From assembly GCA_006384855.1 (NCBI GenBank), contig VCJN01002508.1, positions 62,001-126,000 on the forward strand: a stretch of DNA of 64,000 nt, read 5' to 3'. A program made the position numbers and the translations under genes. The DNA comes from Tetraselmis striata. Lineage: Eukaryota; Chlorophyta; Chlorodendrophyceae; Chlorodendrales; Chlorodendraceae. The notes below the pieces were generated by a model. That model was not told the DNA's origin, did no database searches, and saw only the letters and a list, made by a program, of their open reading frames with translations. Position 1 is the first letter of the stretch. Every line of letters begins with the position of its first letter. This document shows positions 33,108 through 43,400 of the stretch, piece by piece.

Positions 33108-33831
33108 CCCCCGCCCCCTTTACCCCCCCCCCCCCCCCCCCCCCCCCCAGGCGGGAGCGGCTGGCGGCGAGGGGGGGCGGGGGGGGCGGGGCGGGCGTGG
33201 TCCCCCCGCCCCCGCACCCCCCCCCCCCCCCCCCCCCGGGCCACATCCCCCGATGGCAGCTGTCGCGAATATTGTAATTCAATCATTCTTCGGCAAACCG
33301 CTGCCTGCCCCCGCCCTCCCCCTCGCGAATATTTATGTAACGTGAGCACTCTTTGGCAAAACATGGCAGCCAAACCGCCCATCTGATGACCTTTGATCGG
33401 ACGGCTGGCAGGCCCGATCAGCAGTACTAGTACTGCAAATTCCCCAGTGTTACCAAATACGTACGGCTGCGATTTGCGCTCCCATGTACTAATAGTCGTA
33501 GTTATCCACAGGACGACTAGGGTTCGTGCCCGGGTACCGGGTACCGGGTACTACATCCCCGGTACCGGCGTAATAAATATATCGCGTACTACCCGGTACT
33601 ACACGGACAACCTTGTACCTTGTACGTCAGTGCCATGTACGCTTCACCGGGCTGGTACGACTACCAGAATGATGACAAAAAGGATTTATCGCCCGCCGGC
33701 AATAACGCCGGATGTACTCGCACGTAACTGGATGGACGTGCCGCCACCAGCAGCAGCCTTCACGGATAAATAATAGTCGCTAGTAGTAGTGCTTCGTCAC
33801 CTGTATGTCACATCTGAATCTCATAGTGATC

Positions 33832-34910
33832 GCCTCCTCCCAAAGGTACCCAGCCAGCCATTCCCGCGGGCGCGCCTGCGCCCGAGGGTGGTGAGCAAGG
33901 AGCGCAAGAGCCCCTTCCTGCTGAGCTGGACGCACTTGACACCGAGCTCGAGTACGTCGACTTCGCCTACTTCGGCCAAGTCCCCCCTTCCGGTCCGGAG
34001 CCACCCCCACGCGACGGCGACGAGCCTCGCTTGTGGATTCTGACCGACGACACCGAATTGGAAAAAACGCATGACGGCCCAAGCAATAGCCCTGGAGAAG
34101 CGGCTGGCCGAGCAGTTCGAGGCGGCTACGGCCGCCTTACTCGCTCGACTTGCCCCTCCCGTGCAACCGCCTCCTCCCAAAGGCACCCATCCAGCCATTC
34201 CCGCGGGCGCACCTGCGCCCGAGGGTGGTGAGCAAGGAGCGCAAGAGCCCCTTCCTGCTGAGCTGGACGCACTCGACACCGAGGTCGAGTGCGTCGACTT
34301 CGCCTACTTCGGTCAAGTCCCCCCTTCCGGTCTGGAGCCACCCCCACGCGACGGCGACGAGCCTCGCTTGTGGATTCTGACCGACGACACCGCCGCCCGC
34401 GGCCTCGCGGAGCAGCGGGGTCTGACAGCGTACGACGAGTACCTGTATCTTGGCTGTTATGCTAAGGCCTGCGGCCAATCCCTGGCGGTACGGCCGTCAC
34501 TGCAATACAGAGTACAGTACCTGGGCCGCCCGTCCCGCGCACGGCGCCCTCGCCCGGGCGCTGGAGCGCCCTGGACGGTGTCGATGGCGGCCGAGCCCCA
34601 CCTTCTTGCCGCCCTCTCTCCGGCGCCGGCCTGCCGACCAAGTTTTGGAGCGTCTCCCCGCTGGAGCCTTCCGCCGCTTGGTCCTTTTCAGCCACTCCCA
34701 CTGACTGGCTGCGGGACGCCTACCTGGCGGCGGGCGCCCAGCCGCCCCCCAGTGTCACGTGGGCATCGCACAGGTTGCGCAAAGGCGCGGCCTCGGCAGC
34801 GAGCTGCTATGTTGTGGTTCTGCTGCTAGCTCGTCCCCGTCCGGCCGCTACACTTCGCTACCTGTGCAAGCCTTTGGCTTTCTTCTGTGGCAAATCGTGC
34901 CTCCTTGGGT
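33832..34910 (+). pseudogene. DIRS gag-like ORF continued, plus tyrosine-recombinase fragment
   Basis: Resumes after the CACTA-like insertion. The segment 25441-25553 + 33832-34053 is repeated in tandem as 34054-34391, so the coiled coil and an Asp/Glu-rich block (FAYFGQVPPSGLEPPPRDGD) occur twice. The frame continues to a Cys-Tyr region (YDEYLYLGCYAKACGQSL). From about 34640, in another frame, FWSVSPLEPSAAWSFS, PTDWLRDAYLAAGAQPPP and TWASHRLRKGAASAA give the HxxR end of a DIRS recombinase. The GGW and Tyr boxes are missing. This is a deleted, inactive copy. Confidence 0.65.
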
Positions 34911-35212
34911 AAATGGTCAGATGTAGTCATCTAGAGGTTTACAGTACTTAGCAATGTTGTACTGCGCACGATCCCCGCGGTCGGCGCACGGACTGGGGCC
35001 TCCCGGCCCGCACCAGCACCACGACCTGAGGGATCCGCCCTCGGGCACCGGCACTCTCTGCTTTGCGCTCGCCTCAACCGGCTCGCGCACCCACCCACCC
35101 ACAGCCATCTTTCTGCGCTAGGAGACACCCAGGCCAAGCCTGTGGTTCTCGTCTTAGCCTCCAATGTAAGCGAGCTGACATTCTTTGGCAAATCGTGCCT
35201 CCTTGGGCAAAT

Positions 35213-36464
35213 ATAGGCATTACACAGTGCTTTGCGGCAACTTGCTTCTTGACTTCAGGGAGCGTAGCCCACCACGGATTTCCGTATAAACTACAGTAGA
35301 ACACTACATCGTAGACACGCGGCAAGGGGCACTGTTACCAGCCCCCGCCCCGAGGCGAAAAGGAATAACGTTTGAGCCAGGAATAAGGGCACGTTCAAAA
35401 AATGCTTTATTCTTCCCAGTGCGTCGGCACCGGACCCGCCGGTACTCGCATAGTCGCTGCCCGTAGTTAGTGACATCAGTGCTGTGTAGCGACTACTAGA
35501 TTCTAGATTTTAAAAGACAAACAGCGAGTGGCTATGATGATCTCTGGCTGACCGGATCTCTCAGAGGATGAGCGCGCGATGATAAATGCAGCAAAAATAT
35601 AGTACCAGGTACAGTACTGTAGAAAACCAGATACTCGCACTCGTAGTACCGCACCAGAGTTCCTCGCATTTTTTAACTAATCCAAATCGGATCAGCGCCG
35701 CCTCGGATCACTTAAAACGTCGTCTGGATACAATCTATATGTACGCGAGTACTACGGATCCAACCATTCGACTTGGTACTTGGTATATCCATATTTGTAC
35801 TGGATTATCTGTCCTGACAAAAGGGTGCGGGCGCATAATCTAACCAGATACGGCCGCACATATCACATGGTAATCACATGACACCAGTACAGGTACGTGC
35901 TGTGTTAAGCTAAAAAAACTTAGCGCGGCAGTCGGGGCGCTTGCCATATAATAGTAGTAAAAAAAGGGTGATATTAATGGATATCTAAGGATATATATCA
36001 GTTCGAATAACTTTTTGACGATGGGTAGCGCTACAATTCGTGATGTATGCGACGTACTACCTTCTCTCCTCGCCTTTTCACAACATACGAGGTACTACGG
36101 AAAGCGATAGCAAGATCACAATACGAGGTAACACGCGCGCAGGATGATAATACAGTATGTTATCATCGTCGAGCGCCCATGAACTCGTACTCGTATTCGT
36201 ACGAGCAGTCTGGCAACGACTATCTCACCTACCTATCTATCTGTATAAATATACGTTTTCGCAGTATCTATTCCGGGGTCGGCACGGGTATGAGTGTATG
36301 ACCGTATGGTGATGTGGTCGCAACAGTCCAGCATGCTTGCTGCGGGGTACGGGCGCTTTTTGTAATTATTCTTTTGCAAGTCACAGGGCGCAGGCGTACC
36401 TGTACGAGTATATGACGATTTGGGACACATTTATAAGGGATTAGTAGTCTGTCTAAAATACTTA
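35213..36464. other. non-coding, GTAC-rich and AT-rich
   Basis: Low-complexity sequence with many GTACT and TACTCG motifs. No ORF with recognisable sequence. Confidence 0.4.
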
Positions 36465-36558
36465 GCGACTACATGAGCTGCAGAAGGCGATATCAGGAAA
36501 TCAACCCCCCCTGAGCCACCGCATTCACACGGTCCGTTTCGCAAAGCTCGTTGCGCGT

Positions 36559-37993
36559 ATGCCTACAAGTGGCCCTGACAGCAACCGCTTCCGAGGCCGC
36601 CTCTTACGCGCTGCGACAGCGTTCCTGGTGACTGATCCTCCAAGCGAGGGTCGCCTTGGTGAAGTCCGTGAGCGTTCCCCTGAGTACTACGATTCCATGT
36701 TCCGTGTTGCCGCTTGCCGCCCATTTGGCCTTCCGGCGGCTCCTGTCCTCTCCCTTGGCGAGCCATGCCCTTGTGCTTCTTGCTCCTTCTCGGTACAAGG
36801 TATGCTGGCCCGTTTTGAGGATGCTGGCGTGGAGTTCACTCCTTCAACTTGGGCGGTCGCATACGCTGATCACGTGGCACGTTGCTCTGGGGGCGTCTCC
36901 AATCACGCCGCACACGAGTGGGCCGCACATGGCCTTTCCGACATTTGCCACGACGTGAAGTCCGCGCTGGGCGTGGGTGTCCAGATCCTCACGGACCCGT
37001 CGGTGCTTGTTTCTCTCCCGAAGGGCAGCGACGGCCGGCCGGCCGATGTTGGGCTTTTCGGGTATGGCGGTATCCGCGGAAACACGGTTGCTATCGATAC
37101 CACCATTGCCCCCATCCTCGGCGTGTCAAGCTCGGATCCAACGACTGCTTTGAGGGCTGTGCGACAGTCTCAACAGGATAGAGACCGCAGGGACAAACAA
37201 AGGTGGTGTGCAGTGGTGGTGCAGAGGCGAGAGGCTACAGTGTTTTTCAGCATAGAACAATTGTTGTTTAACACAACGCTTACCACACGGCAGCATTATA
37301 CAGTACATATACTCGTAGTCTCAGGTACACATTGTACTAATACACACAGGTACTAACTCGTAGTATATCGTACTCGTATAATTGTCACACTACATTCCGC
37401 CCCCCCCCTGCGAGAATTCAATTCTCGACATCAGCGGGGTTCGAACTGGTGAACCTTACATCAGGATGCTTGCGCCTTGTAACAATTGAGGCGGTATCAA
37501 TCCGGCTCCGAAGCACAACGCTTACCACACGGCAGCATTATACAGTACATATACTCGTAGTCTCAGGTACACATTGTACTAATACACACAGGTACTAACT
37601 CGTAGTATATCGTACTCGTATAATTGTCACAGCTGCAGAGCGCCACAAAATCCAGAAGTATGACGAGGGTGTCCGAAACGCCGCCGGCATGCTTCGCTTT
37701 GTTCCATTCGCCGTTTCCGAGTTCGGCTCGCTGGCCCCGCATGCCGAGGCTTTCTTGGTGGAGCTCGCGAAAGCTAGCCACACACACACTGGCCAAAAAA
37801 TCGGCCAGCTCTTGTCTGCGTGGCGCCGCCGTTTCTCCTTGCTCATCAACATGGCACATGCAGACAACGTTCTTGGCGGGGTCGCGTCCGCGCGTGCGGC
37901 ACGTGATGGTACTCCTGCGCCTGCGTCGCGTCGCTCGTCGGCATGTGTTGCTATGACCCGGGTCATTGGCTGCAAGCGTCCTCGCCGCGGCTG
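36559..37993 (+). pseudogene. LINE ORF C-terminus (endonuclease-like), interrupted
   Basis: Reads MPTSGPDSNRFRGRLLRAAT, PCPCASCSF (Cys cluster), HAAHEWAAHGLSDICHDV, GRPADVGLFGYGGI and VAIDTTIAPILG. After a foreign ~460-bp block it resumes at about 37632 with AERHKIQKYDEGVRNAAGML, FVPFAVSEFGSLAPHA and a stop at 37993. The order His helix, RP-D, hydrophobic-Asp strand, E-x-K helix and PFA-E-FG-LG is that of the C-terminal module also present at 16.2-17.3 kb, which supports a PD-(D/E)XK-like nuclease. The reverse transcriptase is absent. Confidence 0.6.
37274..37631. repeat. two ~116-bp direct repeats inside the LINE ORF
   Basis: Positions 37274-37390 and 37516-37631 are almost identical (ACAACGCTTACCACACGGCA to GTATAATTGTCACA), separated by a 125-bp spacer with a GAATTCAATTCTCG palindrome. 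The layout resembles a very small LTR/TRIM-like insertion. The interrupted ORF has ACAG at both edges (about 37167 and 37631). Confidence 0.8.
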
Positions 37994-38289
37994 ATAGCTT
38001 ACCCCGGGGCGGGGGTCCCTTTGGTCCCTGGCAGCTAAGTGATTTCGTGGTTCCCTTGGCTCCTTCTTGGTTCTTGGCTCCATGTCCTCCTGCTCGACCT
38101 TGGTTTCATGCTCATGTCTCTCTTTTGCTGGCAACCTTTCACAGTTGACGTTAGTTCTGTTTGTAGTGCGCTTTTGTGAAAGCCCTTATGTAATTAAAAA
38201 ACCCCCCCAAAAAGGACAATTAGAAAGGTCCTCTACAGCGACTGCGAGGTGGAAGCAGCAACATGAGACGACGCAGACGCATTATTAGA

Positions 38290-39120
38290 CGTCTATTGCT
38301 GGCACTGGGTACGATGCGCCTGTACCACGGTACAGGGTGGCGCTACGACGGGTATGGTCGTCGCTACCTGTATGTATGAGCAAGGGTATGGCGGCGGTAC
38401 TACAGTACCTCGTTTTTGTACTGACAACAATGGAACGCGCGCGCACACACTCGTATACCCATTCAGGATTATACGAGCACTCGCCGCGCTGGCGGACTAG
38501 CGCAGCCAAGTCACCGTACTCGTATACCGGTAATACCTCGTAAAAACCATACAGGCAGTCGCGTCAGGCACGGAGATATCGACGTGGTACTGGTACCCTT
38601 GTCAGTACGGAATACTGGTAGCGACGGCTCGTACCGCACCGCCCCCACCTGTGTCCACCAGCGCGCCGTCGTCCACACATCGACACCACTCGCAGCCGTC
38701 GCTGCATTCCGCAATCTGAGCCCAACGCATACCCCCCCCCGACCAAAGTTATCCCTTGTCTCAGCACGGTGTGCATCATTCTCCGGTTCGTGTGTTCAGG
38801 TGCCATCGCGTCTCCGAGAAGTCTGTGCTGCGTTTCTCGCTTCTGTGAGACGACTGCAGAAAGTTGCAAGCAGCCATACCTGGTACCTGTATACATAGTC
38901 TAATCTACTGTGGCCTGCCACTCGCGGGAGACTTCCGGCGCGGCGGCGACCTCTTTGGCAACCGGGGCCGCTTGCGGGCAGCCAGCACAACACACTCCGT
39001 CAGCGCAGACACTTGCGAGAATTGCGTGTGTGTACCGCCGTTGAGCTGTGGACAGCTCCCCGTGCCGCCCAGCCAACGCAATCACTGGTAGCGTTGAACC
39101 AAGTACAGGTAGCGAACGCC
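38290..39120. other. no convincing gene
   Basis: GTAC-rich sequence and short ORFs on both strands without motifs. Confidence 0.4.
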
Positions 39121-39122
39121 GC

Positions 39123-39432
39123 CATGGACTTCGAGTTGGATGAAGAGACGTTAATGTACGGCGAGAGTGAGCGCCCGGAGGTCGGGTTCGCAGCCGAGGC
39201 GACCTGCGACAACGAGGACGGCAACAGCAGCAACGACGATACAGCAACCTGCGAGGACACTCTGGACCGCGGGACCTCTCCCGAATTTGCGCCTATCCCT
39301 GGTGAGGCCTCCCGGAAGCGGCCCGGCCGACCCAGTAAGCCCGTCCGCTCTTGTCCGGACGGAAACGCTCCGCTCTCGCGGGCGCCCCTCACGTCCACGC
39401 TGCTGCTGCCGTCGCCACGCCGGTCTGTGTAG
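39123..39432 (+). CDS. hypothetical acidic protein with AT-hook-like motif (fragment)
   Basis: From ATG 39124: MDFELDEETLMYGESERPEV, an acidic and Asn/Asp-rich region, then PGEASRKRPGRPSKPVR, which contains the RPGRP core of an AT-hook DNA-binding motif. The ORF ends at 39432, shortly after this motif. Kozak-like GCCGCC precedes the ATG. It may be a first exon or a transposon-encoded DNA-binding fragment. No further exons were placed. Confidence 0.35.
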
Positions 39433-39733
39433 GCCGCGTGTCCAGGACGCTTACTCAAGGCTCTCATTGGGCCTATGGAAACTTGGCGTGACTAAGGATT
39501 ACCTGAACCCGGCCGTCGGAGCCCGATCGCCCACACAGTCCGTACATTTCCGGGACTGGTTCGACCGGTCGTTGCCATATCGGTACTTTAAAATAGCTAA
39601 CATCCTGCTTTTTGCCCCGCACTAATTCATATAGCCAAAGCGTCAAGATCGCCAGATGGTAGTTGCATCTGGCTTGTGCTCACCTGCGGCGTGCTTGTAC
39701 TTACAATATGCCGCCACTTTGCACTGCCTTCAG

Positions 39734-40455
39734 AGAATGAGGCGCTGTCTGGGTCGATGGGCTCCGGTCGCCCAGGCAGCTTTGGGCGTAGGACGACGGC
39801 GATAACGATGTCCCATCACATGAAGGTGGTGCAAGAGACAGTGTCATCCGAACCCATCGGTGGAGTTAAGATGGTGAGGCAGGCTGCCTTCTCGTGCGGG
39901 CTACGGCGAAATTATATTAAGGCGGTGTCAGGATGGCATTAGCTCACCGGCATGCTCGCATGCCTCCTTGCAGGGATCATCCGCGCCCATCAGCATCCCT
40001 GGATGGAAAATCCGCAGCGTTGGCTCAGGTGGCGGTAGCACTACCATTACTCCCGAGGTGAGTTGACATTCCGTGGATATGGCGCGTTTCCCCCCATCAC
40101 AGCCACCGTTATGGACTTCTGGACTTCCAAAGTCTGAGCCCTAAATGCCCCACTCTGCCCTGCACAGGACCTAGACGCGAAGCCGATGGCGGCCACATTC
40201 ATCCCCCCTCACATGATGGACCCTGGCGGCTTTGATTTTGGCTGGGATGGAGCATCCCCAGCTGCAGCGCTGAAGAAGGGCAAACTGCGCGTGCGCAACC
40301 AAGTGCTTCGCTCCACGGGATTTCTGGCTGACAACCAGGAGGTCCAGGCGGCGCAGATATCCACGATGGGAGGCCTGGTTGGACCAAGAATCAGCAACGG
40401 CGCTCCGACACTAGCCAGTGGCGGCCTCAGTGCCGCTATGACTGCACAACAGTGA
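39734..40455 (+). CDS. unknown protein, last three exons
   Basis: Three exons join in phase: 39734-39825 (NEALSGSMGSGRPGSFGRRT ending SHHMK|GTGGTG), 39974-40057 (GSSAPISIPGWKIRSVGSGG ending TPE|GTGAGT) and 40168-40455 (DLDAKPMAATFIPPHMMDPG ... KLRVRNQVLRSTGFLADNQE ... AAMTAQQ stop). Acceptors are TTCAG, TTGCAG and GCACAG. The 5' end is missing, so the gene is incomplete here or decayed. Gly/Ser-rich and without a domain I recognise. TGTAA lies about 300 bp after the stop. Confidence 0.55.
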
Positions 40456-40459
40456 TGCA

Positions 40460-43400
40460 AGGCGATGCGCTATCCATTGTGCTAGATTACACTTTGCTTC
40501 TATATATGAAACCTCCCACAAAAAGTATTTTTGAACTGCCTGCAAATTAGACATTCCCACCTCGCCTTCCCAGCTTTGGAAGTATCCCTCTTGGAATACA
40601 CCAAATGTATGGGTTGTGTGATGCGCCCCAAGCCCTTTCTCTGCTTGTTTCGCAAGGCTGCCCGTTCCTTGCCTGGCAAGACAGATGTACCACCATTTTG
40701 TATCTGAGCAGGCATAGCAGTTCACCCAGGATTTGAGTCTCCCACAAATGATATGTAATTTAGCAACATTTGAAGGGAATTGTGGCATGCGATGCCATGC
40801 ATTACGCTCAGAGAAACTCCGGGCTTGGTGATCTCATCCCCTGGCCCGAGCACCGCCGTGGCCATGTGTGAGCGACTCCCCGAAAACGGACGTGGTAACC
40901 TGTCGTGCATGACGCATGCGCTGCCGGTATCAACTGGTGCTGACCAGGACACTACCATTGGAAATCCTAATGCCATTCGTATCTAGCGTGCCAATGATAT
41001 CAATAGTGCTGTAGGATCTGCTGCCTGCGATGAAGCAATCATGAATGCAAGCTGCACATCCAGCCAGGAGCAGTAGTCAACCAAGGTCCGTAAGGTGAAC
41101 ATTGAGGCCAATTTTGCGGTCTAGCCCAGGTGTCACCTGGTTGTAGACGCGGTGTATCGGACGCAGACCTGGTCACTCTGCATCGCCCTACCGTCACGAT
41201 ATTGCCTTGTGGGATACCAGTCCCGGTAGTGATTGTCTCCTCACGGCGCTTCCCTACCCGGTGCCCCGGGAACTTTCTTTCCCCTCCGACAATGGCGTCA
41301 TGGCGGCTATGCTGAGAGCGCGCAGAATCGGGCTGCAATAGTGTTTGGTTTAGACCGTTGGCTAGAAGCCCAGAAGTCGTTATTTCTATGAGTGGGCTTT
41401 TTGAGCAACTAAGGCAACTCACTTGCACAGTGAATCTGACATAGCGTAAGATTGCTTTGGATAGAAATCGTGAAGTGCATGTCACTATATCTGATGTTAC
41501 TACGTATACTGCCAAATGGGCTCAGCTATCTGCCAGCACTTAATTGCGGATCATGATGTTGGGATGGGCCGGCCATGGCTCAACATTGGTGGACATAGTC
41601 ACATGAACAGACGCCCTCTGTCTTGCTGAATAAGCATTTACTCTGTCAATGCATGTATTGAATGCCAGGTGAAGCATCGGCAAGGTCCATAAAAACCTGA
41701 GAGATATGCTGAAACAGGCACGGACAGCACCAGCGACTAGAGAGACAAGACGTATCACCTTGATCAAAATTTCAGGGCCCATGTGCCCACCAGACATGCC
41801 ACCGCTGCCCCCCGCCCACCGCACAGAGCAGTCTAGATGGCCATTTAGTTTCTAACGCCAGAGTCAACGATTGCTATAACAACAGCAAACAAGCAATGGC
41901 AACATCAGCGTATTAGTACTAGCTATAATTATCCTTCAAAAATTCTTCATATCTGCAGATGACCGTACAGGGGCCATCGTTTGGGTATTACCGACCCTCC
42001 CCCCCTCCCCCCCCGGCTTGATAAGATAGGTGTCGGTACGAGTGCAGTAAATGGATGTGATCGAGTAAGGAGATCTACCTTTACGGGTCGATTCAGACAT
42101 TCAGTAATTAATGCAGATCGGTGATCCAACCGATAGTCCTGCCCGTTGTGGAGATACGAAACAAGAGCCGACAGCCAAGGAAAAAATGGTGACAACCAAG
42201 AGGGGCCCGGAACTGTACGACCACGTCGGGAGGTCGGCATTAGGATAGGGGTAGTGAGCACGCGCTCCGAGAGAACACTGCCGGCCTTTCCGATGCAGCC
42301 GGCGGTGGGCGGCACGCGCGCGTCTCTGAACGCGGCGGCCCGCCCGCCGGCCCCCGTACGGGTAGTTCGTGCTTTGCCCACCCCATGTCTCCCGTAGGAC
42401 TTAACTGTCATCCGACTCTTCCCCGTGGTGTAATCAACCCCATGACAGTGTGGAGTAGATCTGAAATTCTGAACGGACACGTGAATTATAGGGACGGAAA
42501 ACACACCGACCAGCTAGAACGAGCGACTCATGCCGGTGAGTCGCTCGGGAGGAGTCGAGACAGGTCGAGAGGCCTCGACGACCATACAAGTCGTGCAAGA
42601 ACCGGCGGAGGGAGCCTAGCTCAGCACAACCGCGAGCTGGTTGTTGGAACCTGCCCGATACCCTAGCACCAGACTTTACCCTAGCTCCGGCCGGGCACAT
42701 GTAGCGCGCGCCTTTGCGCGCGCGTGCCTGTCTCCCGGCCCGCCGGGCGTTCTGCTTCCGCCGCCACTCTCTTCCTGCCCTCAGTCCTCGCAGCTCGAGC
42801 CCGGCTCGCTGCTCCCACTGTAAGATGCTCCGAGCACTTCCATTCCCCATCGCCTCCGCGGTTGAGCCGTTAAGGTTATGACGTAAAGAGCACCACATCG
42901 TTGTTGCTTCTGGTAAATGGGACCGGTATGGCAGATGTGATAGGCGGGACTACCTGGGTAGGTAGGCACCGGCTCGGCCTGGCTGGGTAGCCGTAGCCGG
43001 GCTGCTCATACGCAGATTGCTCGTAGACGGGCTGCTGCATGACGGGTGCTGCGATATTGGGATCGCTTGTATTACCCCCTGCACGCGTGATCGACAAATG
43101 GTCAGCAATGCCACAGCGGCCGTCTACTCAGCGCCGAAGGTGGCAGGTGGCACGTGATAGGCGGGACCTGGGTAGGTAGGCGCTTGGGTGGATGGCCGCG
43201 TAGCCGGCATCCACTTCGTCGTGCAGTGCTTTGTGTTTCGTAACGTGCTTCGTGATTTGTGCTTCACACAGCGGAAGCAAAACGCCAACACTTGGTGACT
43301 TCCTTGCGCGCCGCGTGGCGAGAACACGCATCTACGACCTCGTGCTCGCGGACCCTATGGGCGGCCGCTGCGACGGCCCTTGCGCCTACGGCGCCGATTT

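Larger units (their letters stand above)
25554..33828. mobile_element. CACTA-like (En/Spm) transposon, 8275 bp
   Basis: Left end CACTGTGAGATTCAGATG and right end (reverse complement) CACTATGAGATTCAGATG match in 22 of 23 bases from the tip. ATC flanks both ends (25551-25553 and 33829-33831). CACTA-type termini with a 3-bp target duplication define this superfamily. The insertion site can be verified internally: the uninterrupted second gag copy at about 34160 reads through the junction. Contents are a decayed zinc-finger/Tudor-like gene (plus), a 27-unit VNTR, a Cys-rich gene (minus), a ~375-bp satellite and a basic protein ORF. A recognisable TNP2-type transposase core was not found. Confidence 0.8.
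25081..35212 (+). mobile_element. DIRS-order (Kangaroo/PAT-like) retroelement, split direct repeats
   Basis: A 175-bp repeat A occurs at 25081-25255 and 34915-35089 in direct orientation. A 32-bp repeat B (CTTCT-GGCAAATCGTGCC type) occurs at 34883-34914 and 35181-35212. The order A1-interior-B1-A2-B2 is the split-direct-repeat layout of PAT/Kangaroo elements, which encode a tyrosine recombinase instead of an integrase. Between A1 and B1 are a gag-like ORF and a recombinase fragment, but no reverse transcriptase or RNase H, so the copy is internally deleted. It is also interrupted by the CACTA-like element. Without that insertion it is about 1.86 kb. Confidence 0.75.
36504..38210 (+). mobile_element. 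truncated LINE inserted in a C-run
   Basis: The insert starts at ACCCCCCC (36504) and ends TGTAATTAAAAAA then ACCCCCCC (38188-38210). Outside it, 36465-36503 and 38211-38283 are the two halves of the LINE tail seen whole at 16107-16200. The C-run repeated at both ends is probably the target duplication. TGTAA followed by an A-run is a processed 3' end. The copy keeps only the C-terminal part of its ORF. Confidence 0.7.

Noticed and set aside
40411-40788. 125-aa minus-strand ORF overlapping the 3' UTR of the 39.7-40.5 kb gene
   Set aside because: No recognisable domain and antisense to a supported exon.
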